Source of the DNA: CAZIKB01 sp964539665
GTDB taxonomy: Bacteria > Zhuqueibacterota > Zhuqueibacteria > Oceanimicrobiales > Oceanimicrobiaceae
Direction of reading: 5' to 3'
Assembly: GCA_964539665.1 (NCBI GenBank)
Contig: CAZIKB010000233.1
Span: forward strand, 1-5,097
DNA length: 5,097 nucleotides
Below the pieces are notes generated by a model, which saw only the letters and a program-made list of their open reading frames with translations, was not told the DNA's origin and made no database searches. This document shows, piece after piece, positions 1 to 5,097 of the stretch (its first letter is position 1; each line of letters starts with the position of its first letter). A program made the translations under genes and the position numbers.

Positions 1-116
1 TCGCCATAAAGTTTCGAAAATAAAGTTTTGACTTGAGGTTGATTCAATGACTCCGAATGGTTAGTCAGTTTGTCCATTTTCAAATCTCAGATAAATATAA
101 AAAACATGTTGGCCCA
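1..116. other. Non-coding flank downstream of the epimerase gene
   Basis: This AT-rich stretch holds no convincing reading frame or RNA gene. It lies 3' of the minus-strand epimerase gene. Read on the minus strand there is a run of T residues just after the gene (complement of the A run around 99-104), preceded only by a very short ACATGT palindrome, so a factor-independent terminator cannot be called with confidence. Confidence 0.5.
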
Positions 117-1073
117 TTATGAAAGCCACACACCGTAACTGGCCTGAAAGAATTCCTCGGGCTGGAGGACGATGAGGCCTTCCTTATTGTTAAAAGCATC
201 TATATTTGAAGTCATCGGTTCAATTGCAATCGACGATCTCGAAGGTGGAATATAAATTTGCAAGTAATTGTATTTTAAAGCGCCGGTTTCCTGCCAGACA
301 TTTAGTTTGATATTTAAATCAGGATCATAAATTTCAGTAGTAGCGCATCCTTCACTGCGAGGCAACTGAAAACATGTATCAAATTTTGCCTGAGCAATCT
401 TGCGCAGCTCGGTAAAATCCTCAAACGGTAATATATTTCCGGTCGGGATTAGTTGGTTGTCCACTTCTGATTTTAACTTTGCTGGTATTTTTAAGAAAAG
501 CATGTCAACCAGTCCTTTGGTTTTAAAATACGGATGCCAGCCATCAACTAAAGGCATCGGGCAATTATCAATGTTTTGTATTCTTGTTGTGCATTTAAAT
601 TCACTGTCACCCGTTAACACATACGTTAAATTCATCTTAAACTTGAATGGATATCCTGTGTTCTTCCCCAAATATCGGCAATTCAATTTAATTAAGGCAC
701 ATTGTTCTGTGACCTTTTGTTCGCATAAAAGCATCGGTTTTTTATAGATAAATCCATGGATTGCATGGATTTTAGCAGGACAGTCCAAAGGTAACTGATA
801 GCATTTTCCATTAAACGAATATTTTCCATCTTTAATTCTATTTGCAAAGGGAATAAGCTTCGCACCTCTGAAAAGCTCACTTTCACATATATCTGCAATT
901 TTTGTGTTGCCCTCTAATATTGAATAATTGCAGCTGTCCTTGCGCAAGATAATCTCGTTGACATTCCCACCAAAATCCGGTACAATAGAGATATATTCTT
1001 GCGTTTTTAAGTTTACAAGTTTGATCAGCCTTATATTGTCAATGATACTTGTTTTAATCTCAAACATACCCAT
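117..1073 (-). CDS. Aldose 1-epimerase family protein (GalM-like mutarotase), 318 aa
   Basis: Predicted cytoplasmic enzyme interconverting the alpha and beta anomers of a hexose; the exact sugar cannot be read from sequence. Numbering from the chosen start, the family landmarks appear in order: PFANRIKDGKY (Asn78-Arg79, substrate-binding Arg), AIHGF (catalytic-acid-type His106), DGWHPYF (His180), a candidate sugar-binding Asp232 in AKFDTCF, and AIEPMT (candidate catalytic base Glu285). The 74-residue His-His spacing equals that of characterised GalM enzymes. The length is normal, with no signal peptide or membrane span. I chose the start at 1073 because homologues begin near the MFEIK segment and because GAGG and GGGG purine runs lie 6-14 nt upstream. 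The reading frame stays open to 1160, but those extra 29 codons are low-complexity and Ile/Lys-rich; Met codons at 1067 and 1094 are alternatives. The stop is TAA. No galactose-operon neighbours are present, and it is divergent from the permease. Family call is firm, substrate unknown. Confidence 0.9.
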   Translation of the reverse strand: MGMFEIKTSIIDNIRLIKLVNLKTQEYISIVPDFGGNVNEIILRKDSCNYSILEGNTKIADICESELFRGAKLIPFANRIKDGKYSFNGKCYQLPLDCPAKIHAIHGFIYKKPMLLCEQKVTEQCALIKLNCRYLGKNTGYPFKFKMNLTYVLTGDSEFKCTTRIQNIDNCPMPLVDGWHPYFKTKGLVDMLFLKIPAKLKSEVDNQLIPTGNILPFEDFTELRKIAQAKFDTCFQLPRSEGCATTEIYDPDLNIKLNVWQETGALKYNYLQIYIPPSRSSIAIEPMTSNIDAFNNKEGLIVLQPEEFFQASYGVWLS

Positions 1074-1308
1074 TTTCGTCCCCGTCCTCATCATTTGTAA
1101 TAATAAATTTATGCTAATTCTTATTCGAATGCAATCTAAAATTTTTATTTTAATTTGCAACTTATAATATGTAGTCCTTGTAATATCTCAGTTATGGTGA
1201 GGTTGAATTCACACTTTGTTCTGTTGAAAGTAAGAAATATACCTTATTTTCAAATGTCAAATGTACTTCCCCCAAACAATTCATCAGAAATCAAGCAAAT
1301 CAAACCAT

Positions 1309-1348
1309 GTGTCCGCTGGCGTACCCTCTTTGTTTTGTAAGCGAACAC
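1309..1348 (+). promoter_or_regulatory. Candidate activator binding sites (GTGTCCGC dyad plus half-site)
   Basis: GTGTCCGC (1309-1316) is followed after a 2-nt centre (TG) by GCGTACCC (1319-1326), which matches the expected reverse complement at 6 of 8 positions. A further half-site, GCGAACAC (1341-1348), is the complement of GTGTTCGC and so forms an inverted pair with the first arm, with one mismatch. The dyad centre lies about 110 nt upstream of the start point predicted from the sigma-54-like element. That is a usual distance for an enhancer site bound by an NtrC-type activator. The activator itself is not in the window. The dyad is seen in the sequence; its role is inferred. Confidence 0.4.
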
Positions 1349-1401
1349 TTTGTAATTTGAATGAATACTTCTATCTCTCACAAACTTTTAAGAATCAATG
1401 C

Positions 1402-1417
1402 TGGCATGGTTATTGAG
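1402..1417 (+). promoter_or_regulatory. Candidate sigma-54 (RpoN) -24/-12 promoter for the permease
   Basis: CTGGCATGGTTATTGAG at 1401-1417 matches the sigma-54 consensus TGGCAyr-N4-TTGC at the -24 box (TGGCAT) and in the TTG of the -12 box with correct spacing. The key C of the -12 GC is replaced by A, which is the main weakness. The predicted start point is near 1428, giving a leader of roughly 117 nt that contains the hairpin repeats. The upstream dyad fits activator-dependent control. Confidence 0.42.
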
Positions 1418-1493
1418 ATTATTTTTACCGGGTGATTTCTTTTTAAATCGATTTTTTAGTGAAAGAAGAAGTCGCTGTATGAATACCACAATC

Positions 1494-1516
1494 GTGGATT
1501 TCAGAACAAAATCCAC
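1494..1516 (+). repeat. Hairpin in permease leader (GTGGATTT / AAATCCAC)
   Basis: A perfect 8-bp stem, GTGGATTT (1494-1501) with AAATCCAC (1509-1516), encloses a 7-nt loop. An alternative stem, ATTTCAG (1498-1504) with CTGAAAT (1520-1526), overlaps it, so the two are mutually exclusive. The segment can be cut into 7-nt units built on GGATTT/AAATCC and runs into the ribosome binding site. It resembles the spacer before the second permease remnant. Confidence 0.6.
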
Positions 1517-1532
1517 AATCTGAAATCAAATT

Positions 1533-1536
1533 AGGG
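1533..1536 (+). promoter_or_regulatory. Ribosome binding site of the interrupted permease
   Basis: AGGG lies 8 nt before the ATG at 1545 and sits in a stretch (1516-1544) that is conserved at 24 of 29 positions in front of the second permease remnant (4022-4050). This shared leader is the main support for placing the start at 1545. Confidence 0.6.
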
Positions 1537-1544
1537 AAATTTTC

Positions 1545-3914
1545 ATGTTCAAAAACTACCTGAAAATTGCGTTAAGAAATTTCCTTAAACATAAATCTTT
1601 TTCTTTAATCAATGTTTCTGGACTTGCCATTGGCATGGCAAGTTGTATTTTAATCTTACTCTGGGTACAGGATGAATTGAGTTACGATACTTTTCATGAA
1701 AATGCTGATCAGATATATCGTGTAACCAGGTTAGAAAACGAAGACCCGACCCAGGGCTCCTGCCGTGTTGCTGCACCCTGGGGACCGGCTTTGCAACACG
1801 ACTACCCTGAAGTTGTAAATTTTGTATGATTTCGTTTTTTTAATCGAAGTCTGGTCAGGCATGGTGAAAAACAGTTTTATGAAAGTGAAGGTCTGTATAC
1901 AGATTCAACTTTTTTTGATGTTTTTACTTTTGAACTGGTTGCAGGAAATCCCAAAACCACGTTAATCCAACCTAATTCTGTAGTCATTTCTGAGAAGATG
2001 GCGCAAAAGTATTTTGGTGACGAGGAGCCCCTCAATAAGACGCTGCTCTTCGATAACACAACCGAAATGAAAATTACCGGTGTAGTGAAAAATGTGCCGA
2101 ATAATTCCCATTTCAAATTCGATTTTTTAGTACCTTTTTTTATGTACCAGAGGTGGGATACTAACGAATGGAATGTAAATAATTTCCACAATTACCTGCT
2201 TCTCGCGAAAGGTGCGTCAGCCGAAGAATTAGAAACGAAAATGCCTGAATTTATCAGAAAATATGCAGGCGAAAAAGCAGCAGCCGGCTCAATAGTTAAA
2301 CTTCAACCAATGACCGATATCCACCTGCATTCAAATTTAAGGAAAGAATTTGAAGCCAATAGTGACATTACTTATATCTACATGTTCTCGGCAATCGCTC
2401 TGTTTGTTTTACTCATTGCCTGCATTAACTTTATGAATTTGACCACGGCCAGATCAGCCAGCCGTGCAAAAGAAGTAGGTATTCGAAAAGTTGTTGGATC
2501 ACAGCGACTGCAGCTTATCAGGCAATTCCTGGGAGAATCACTCTTTTTAAGCATAATTGCGATCATTCTGGCGTTGGGAATGGTTGAACTTCTTCTGCAA
2601 AAATTTAATACTCTGGCCGCTAAAGAACTAAGTCTAAATTTTAGCGATAACATGTTTTTGACTATTGGATTGGTTGGGATTGCTTTGATAGTTGGCATTA
2701 TTTCAGGAGCTTATCCAGCTTTCTTTTTATCCGCGTTTAGACCGCTCACCATGATGAAAGGTTCCTTCCGGGCCGGCTCAAAGCGCTCCTTGCTCAGGAA
2801 AGGACTGATCATCGTGCAGTTTACCATTTCTATTGTTTTGATTATTGGAACGGGGATTGTTTATCGACAGCTTGCATTTATTCAAAATAAAAAACTCGGC
2901 TTTGAAAAAGAACAGGTGATTGTAGTCCGTATGGGTAATAGTGTTGTGCAGCAAAAGCAGGAATTATTTAAAAATCAAGCACTACAAAATCCCAATATTT
3001 TAAATGTCTCTGCAACTTCAAATCTTTTAGGAGGCAGCGACTGGGGTATGCCGTTTTTTTATGAAGGGGCTAAGGAAGATGAATTGTTCTCCTCCAGGGC
3101 ACTGGTTGTGGATGACAAGTTCATCGAAACGTACAACATGGAAATAGTTGCTGGCAGAAACTTTTCCAGGGAATTTACCACCGATATCTCTGGCGCTTAC
3201 ATTCTCAACGAAACTGCTGTAAAACAGCTCGCCTGGGATAACCCGATTGGCAAAAGATTTGGCAGACCCTCCGAACGCAATGAAAAAGGTCAGGTCATTG
3301 GTGTGGTGAAAGATTTCCATTTCCGCTCACTGCACGAAACCATCGAACCATTAGTAATGTATATGGTACCTGAATGGTTTAGCTATTTTTCCATCAGGAT
3401 TAGACCGGCCAACATCCCAGAAAACCTGGCATTTTTAGAAGGGACCTGGCAGTCATTCGAGCAAAATCGACCTTTTGACTACTTCTTTCTTGATGAACTC
3501 TTTGCCAGGATGTATCGAGCAGAGCAGCGATTGGGGAACATATTCGGCGTTTTTTCAGCGCTCGCTATTTTCATCGCCTGTCTTGGTTTGTTCGGACTGG
3601 CATCTTTTTTAGCGGAACAACGTACCAAAGAAATCGGCGTTCGAAAAGCCCTGGGCGCTTCCGTTTCAAATATTGTCCTGTTATTATCTAAAGACTTCAC
3701 TAAATGGGTTCTGGCTGCCAATGTCATTGCCTGGCCAATTGCTTATTTAGCAATGAACAATTGGCTGCAGGATTTTGCCTATCGAATTACAATAGGTCTT
3801 GAGGCATTTCTTGTGGCTGGAATCATTGCCATGGTCATTGCTTTAGTTACCTTGAGCTTTCAAGCCATTAAGGCAGCTTTTACCAATCCAATCGAAGCCC
3901 TCAGATGCGATTAG
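1545..3914 (+). pseudogene. FtsX/MacB-type ABC transporter permease, interrupted by one in-frame TGA
   Basis: This frame encodes a full-length (789-codon) inner-membrane permease of the FtsX/MacB_PCD type, which normally pairs with a separate ATPase to export or mechanotransmit substrates across the envelope. Codon 95 (1827-1829) is TGA; translation of the same frame resumes immediately (FRFFNRSLV) and continues intact to TAG, so this is a nonsense change, not a frameshift. In whole-frame numbering: first membrane span ~17-41, periplasmic MacB-like domain ~42-270, spans ~276-298, 329-351 and 370-394, a second-half span ~417-438, second periplasmic domain ~439-660, and final spans ~664-688, 713-737 and 751-776. 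The duplicated FtsX signature occurs twice: EVGIRKVVGS (~310) and EIGVRKALGAS (~696). The ATG at 1998 lies within the conserved VVISEKMAQKYFG segment, so it is not a real start. If made as written, the product is a 94-aa stub holding one membrane span. The most economical origin is CGA (Arg) to TGA; sequencing error or readthrough remain possible. No ATPase gene is adjacent. Confidence 0.9.
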
Positions 3915-3919
3915 AATAT

Positions 3920-3973
3920 AAAGGTGAAAATCCCGAGCATTTTTCGGGATAAAGGCGTTGCGGTATGAATGAT
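3920..3973 (+). repeat. Permease spacer repeat, copy A
   Basis: This 54-nt segment after the first permease stop aligns with 4291-4345 after the second permease remnant, at 39 of 55 columns by hand with a single 1-nt gap. It includes the ATCCCGA stem-loop and ends in the TATGAATGAT block. A shorter match (GTATGAAT and flanks) also lies upstream of the first permease at about 1477-1484. It is evidence that the spacer travelled with the permease genes during duplication. Confidence 0.6.
3930..3950. terminator. Stem-loop after the permease (possible weak terminator)
   Basis: ATCCCGA (3930-3936) pairs perfectly with TCGGGAT (3944-3950) around a 7-nt loop, starting 16 nt after the permease stop. 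On the plus strand no T run follows, so it is not a classical intrinsic terminator in that direction; on the minus strand a short ATTTT follows. It may be an mRNA 3'-end stabiliser or part of the repeated spacer, because a degenerate counterpart occurs after the second remnant. Confidence 0.4.
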
Positions 3974-3976
3974 AAC

Positions 3977-4011
3977 GATTGCGGATTGGGGATTTACAAT
4001 TTCGGATTTAA
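3977..4011 (+). repeat. Five phased degenerate heptamers in spacer
   Basis: Consecutive 7-nt units read GATTGCG, GATTGGG, GATTTAC, AATTTCG and GATTTAA with no interruption. Complement-sense units follow (CAATCTG at 4022, AAATTCA at 4029), so the spacer has an inverted, heptamer-phased layout like the leader of the first permease at 1495-1536. No function is known to me; similar GATT-rich heptamer runs behave as short tandem repeats in intergenic DNA. Confidence 0.55.
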
Positions 4012-4021
4012 AAAATATTGG

Positions 4022-4050
4022 CAATCTGAAATTCAAATAGGGAAATTGTT
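4022..4050 (+). repeat. Duplicated permease leader (copy of 1516-1544)
   Basis: This 29-nt stretch is identical to 1516-1544 at 24 positions, including CAATCTGAAAT and the TAGGGAAATT ribosome-binding region. It ends exactly at a GTG (4051-4053) that occupies the place of the first permease's ATG. The match shows that a second permease gene once began here. Confidence 0.7.
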
Positions 4051-4286
4051 GTGCCGTTCTAGAAAAAGTTGACAAATTAGTGGCAATAGCAGCATTGATC
4101 GCCTGTCCTGTTTCTTATTTTGCAATGCATAAATGGTTACAGAATTTTGCGTATCGTATAACAATTGAATTGTGGTTATTTGTAGCTGCAGGCTTTGTAG
4201 TTGTTTTAATTGCTTTGTTTAGTGTAAGTTATCAGGCGATTAAAGCCGCGCTGACTAATCCGGTCGAAGCCCTAAGATACGAGTAG
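4051..4286 (+). pseudogene. C-terminal remnant of a second FtsX-type permease
   Basis: The frame that ends in TAG at 4284-4286 encodes the last membrane spans of an FtsX permease. From 4077, I count about 39 of 69 residues identical to the C-terminus of the upstream permease, including the shared blocks FAYRITI and QAIKAA and the TNP-EALR ending. The second span pair (CPVSYFAM.. and FVAAGFVVVLIALF..) is intact. The retained leader places a GTG start at 4051, but that frame meets TAG at 4060-4062 and is not the frame of the remnant. Roughly 700 codons that should lie between start and tail are missing. The divergence from the first permease shows this was a separate paralogue, not a recent copy. 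A GTG at 4080 could open a 68-codon frame, but it lacks a ribosome binding site and falls inside a conserved span, so I treat the whole as a deletion scar. Confidence 0.8.
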
Positions 4287-4290
4287 CATC

Positions 4291-4345
4291 AAAGGACGAA
4301 TTTCCCGGGTTATTTTCGGAATTGAGATTTTGAGTTATGAATGAT
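4291..4345 (+). repeat. Permease spacer repeat, copy B (degenerate)
   Basis: This is homologous to 3920-3973. The stem-loop is decayed (TTCCCGG near 4302-4308 opposite CGGAA at 4317-4321 pairs only with a bulge), but the AAAGG opening and the TATGAATGAT end are retained. No third permease follows; after this block the sequence becomes AT-rich and leads to an unrelated small gene. Confidence 0.55.
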
Positions 4346-4383
4346 TTTAATATCTAAATTGTGCATCGTGTCTAAAAAAATAC

Positions 4384-4413
4384 TTGAAATTTAATTCAAA
4401 TTTATTAACTTTA
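4384..4413 (+). promoter_or_regulatory. Candidate Bacteroidota-type promoter for the 88-codon gene
   Basis: TTG (4384-4386), a 19-nt spacer and TAACTTTA (4406-4413) match the Bacteroidota pattern TTG-N19-21-TAnnTTTG except for the last base. The predicted start point would be near 4420, leaving a leader of about 29 nt that carries the ribosome binding site. The region is so AT-rich that a chance match is possible. Confidence 0.35.
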
Positions 4414-4433
4414 TTATTGTTGTTATTTTAATT

Positions 4434-4440
4434 AAAGGAG
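4434..4440 (+). promoter_or_regulatory. Strong ribosome binding site of the 88-codon gene
   Basis: AAAGGAG lies 8 nt before the ATG at 4449. It is the best Shine-Dalgarno match in the window and fixes the start of the small gene. Confidence 0.8.
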
Positions 4441-4448
4441 TAATAAGA

Positions 4449-4715
4449 ATGAACGATATTTGTGTACCACTGCCAAGATTAGCACCTGAGAAAACTGCAC
4501 AGGTACAGGTAAAAATTGAAAACCATCAAATAAGAAATTTTAATTATCGAGTGGAAGCTTTTGATTGGCTGCCTGAGGATGATTTTTCCGATGCAAGAAT
4601 AACAAACCTGAGAAATAATATTGAAGGTTATGATAGAAAATGGGAATTGATTCAAATCTACAATCCCGGTCCTCAGGATAAATATATTCATGTGTTGTTT
4701 AGAGAAAGAAATTAG
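4449..4715 (+). CDS. Small conserved-looking protein of unknown function, 88 aa
   Basis: I do not recognise a named family. The protein is soluble-looking, with no signal peptide or membrane span, has one cysteine (Cys5), and carries many charged residues. Its layout suggests alternating elements: a strand ~18-24 (QVQVKIE), a strand ~31-38 ending in the aromatic FNYRVEAFDW, an acidic turn (PEDDFSD), a helix ~48-61 (DARITNLRNNIEGYD), and two C-terminal strands around WELIQIY and YIHVLFRER. The phrase 'YDRKWELIQI..' followed by a short strand looks like a compact alpha/beta fold. Coding status is supported by the strong AAAGGAG site, a candidate promoter, and a clean stop (TAG). It stands alone, after the decayed permease copies and before a repeat cluster; no operon partner is visible. 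An overlapping antisense frame (4479-4784) has no such support. Confidence 0.75.
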   Translation: MNDICVPLPRLAPEKTAQVQVKIENHQIRNFNYRVEAFDWLPEDDFSDARITNLRNNIEGYDRKWELIQIYNPGPQDKYIHVLFRERN

Positions 4716-4773
4716 AATTCCCTTCTTATACTGATTCTCAAAAGCAATGTCCAGTAATCCAATTTTCAAAGCC

Positions 4774-4841
4774 GGGTAAAACATCTACCCTGCTGTCATT
4801 CCCGCAATCTTTTAAGCGGGAATCCACGCGAACTATGGATT
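4774..4841. repeat. REP-like palindromic cluster (ATTCCCGC / GCGGGAAT)
   Basis: Three small inverted repeats are packed together. GGGTA (4774-4778) pairs with TACCC (4786-4790). ATTCCCGC (4798-4805) pairs perfectly with GCGGGAAT (4816-4823) around a 10-nt loop. AATCCA (4821-4826) pairs with TGGATT (4836-4841) around a 9-nt loop. The core GTCATTCCCGC...GCGGGAATCCA is a pattern known from dispersed, non-autonomous palindromic repeats in many bacterial genomes. The last two stems share three bases and so compete. There is no T run, so a terminator role is doubtful. Confidence 0.65.
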
Positions 4842-5010
4842 AACATAAAAGTGTTTTCTATTCCAAAATTGACTATGAGGTTGTAACTTCGTTAGCAGAC
4901 TAAATAATGAGCGTTAAAGAAAACTGGAAAATTAATGTTGTGTGAATCATACAAGATCAGTTTATTGTTTTTAAATAATCTGTGTTATTCCGTTTGTTTC
5001 GGTGGTGAAT

Positions 5011-5049
5011 AATTCAATGTGCATCTTTACATGCAGTAACATGTGAATT
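5011..5049. repeat. Imperfect 39-nt inverted repeat
   Basis: Left arm AATTCA-ATGT-GCAT (5011-5024) faces right arm ATGC-AGTA-ACAT-G-TGAATT (5031-5049) across a CTTTAC loop. All three blocks of the left arm have complements on the right, interrupted by a 4-nt bulge and a 1-nt bulge. It could be a protein-binding dyad or an RNA hairpin upstream of something beyond the window; no function is assigned. Confidence 0.4.
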
Positions 5050-5097
5050 CTGATTTAGTTGTGATGGGCGGTGACGCGCTCTACTGCTACTGTCCCG

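Larger units (their letters stand above)
1074..1544. other. 471-nt divergent intergenic region
   Basis: This region separates the minus-strand epimerase from the plus-strand permease. No protein-coding or stable RNA gene could be supported; a 61-codon open frame at 1155-1340 has no ribosome binding site and no recognisable product. The permease-side half holds an ordered set of candidate regulatory elements: a GTGTCCGC-type dyad and a further half-site (1309-1348), a sigma-54-like promoter (1402-1417), a 10-bp AAATCGATTT palindrome (1445-1454), and a heptamer-phased hairpin leader (1494-1536). The epimerase-side part (1074-1300) is simply AT-rich; only a weak promoter-like pair was seen there. 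Confidence 0.6.
4716..5097. other. Non-coding right end of the window
   Basis: No gene of useful length is supported in these 382 nt. The left part holds a cluster of inverted repeats (4774-4841), the middle (4842-5000) is plain AT-rich sequence with frequent stops, and the right part holds an imperfect inverted repeat (5011-5049). The last ~30 nt are noticeably more GC-rich and could be the upstream region or edge of a feature that continues past the window. Confidence 0.5.

Noticed and set aside
400..747. 115-codon plus-strand frame opposite the epimerase
   Set aside because: It is antisense to the well-supported epimerase gene and shows no domain of its own.
1106..1134. Sigma-70 promoter for the epimerase (TTGCAT, 17 nt, TAAATT on the minus strand)
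   Set aside because: Only 3/6 and 4/6 matches in very AT-rich DNA; chance matches at this level are expected.
1155..1340. Small plus-strand frame of 61 codons in the intergenic region
   Set aside because: No ribosome binding site, no recognisable motif, atypical composition, and it overlaps the candidate activator sites.
1827..1829. Selenocysteine or altered genetic code at the TGA
   Set aside because: The site is not at a cysteine or tryptophan position by context, no hairpin resembling a SECIS element is evident just downstream, and the other frames show no internal TGA; a simple nonsense change is more likely.
1998..3914. Independent gene starting at the ATG at 1998
   Set aside because: The ATG is an internal Met of the conserved SEKMAQKYFG segment, it has no ribosome binding site, and the frame upstream (1830-1997) continues the same permease domain.
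3977..4035. CRISPR array
   Set aside because: The repeat units are 7 nt, degenerate and contiguous, with no spacers.
4080..4286. A functional 68-aa membrane protein starting at GTG 4080
   Set aside because: There is no ribosome binding site, and homology to the permease tail extends upstream of this codon, so it is a fragment.
4479..4784. 101-codon minus-strand frame over the 88-codon gene
   Set aside because: It lacks a ribosome binding site and has no family resemblance; the plus-strand frame has far better translation signals.

Overview
The window is AT-rich chromosomal DNA. It probably comes from the Bacteroidota/FCB side of the bacterial tree (Bacteroidota, Calditrichota, KSB1-like lineages). 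The main evidence is the large FtsX/MacB-type permease, whose opening (Met-Phe-Lys-Asn-Tyr then an ALRN motif) and overall layout are typical of the permease families expanded in those groups. One promoter of Bacteroidota type also fits. The assignment is an inference; no rRNA or marker gene is present.

Layout: (1) Positions 1-116 hold no recognisable gene. (2) A minus-strand aldose 1-epimerase-family gene (117-1073) has all the expected catalytic residues. (3) A 471-nt divergent intergenic region (1074-1544) carries a GTGTCCGC-type dyad, a sigma-54-like -24/-12 element and a heptamer-phased hairpin leader, all pointing toward the permease. (4) A full-length FtsX/MacB-type permease reading frame (1545-3914, 789 codons) is interrupted by one in-frame TGA at codon 95; the reading frame resumes at once without any frameshift. 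(5) A spacer (3915-4050) contains a stem-loop, five phased heptamers and a leader nearly identical to that of the first permease. This leader joins directly to only the last ~70 codons of a second, diverged permease (to 4286), so the second gene is a deletion scar. (6) A degenerate copy of the same spacer lies at 4291-4345, followed by a candidate promoter, a strong ribosome binding site and an intact 88-codon gene of unknown function (4449-4715). (7) The last 382 nt are non-coding. They contain an ATTCCCGC/GCGGGAAT palindromic repeat cluster and a larger imperfect inverted repeat near the right edge.

Taken together, this looks like the decaying edge of a tandem permease array: one copy has a single nonsense codon and the next is reduced to leader plus C-terminus, with homologous spacers after both. 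No ABC ATPase, adaptor (HlyD-type), TolC or sigma-54 activator gene is in the window, so any transporter complex and its regulator would be encoded elsewhere. The epimerase and the 88-codon gene show no evident functional link to the permeases.
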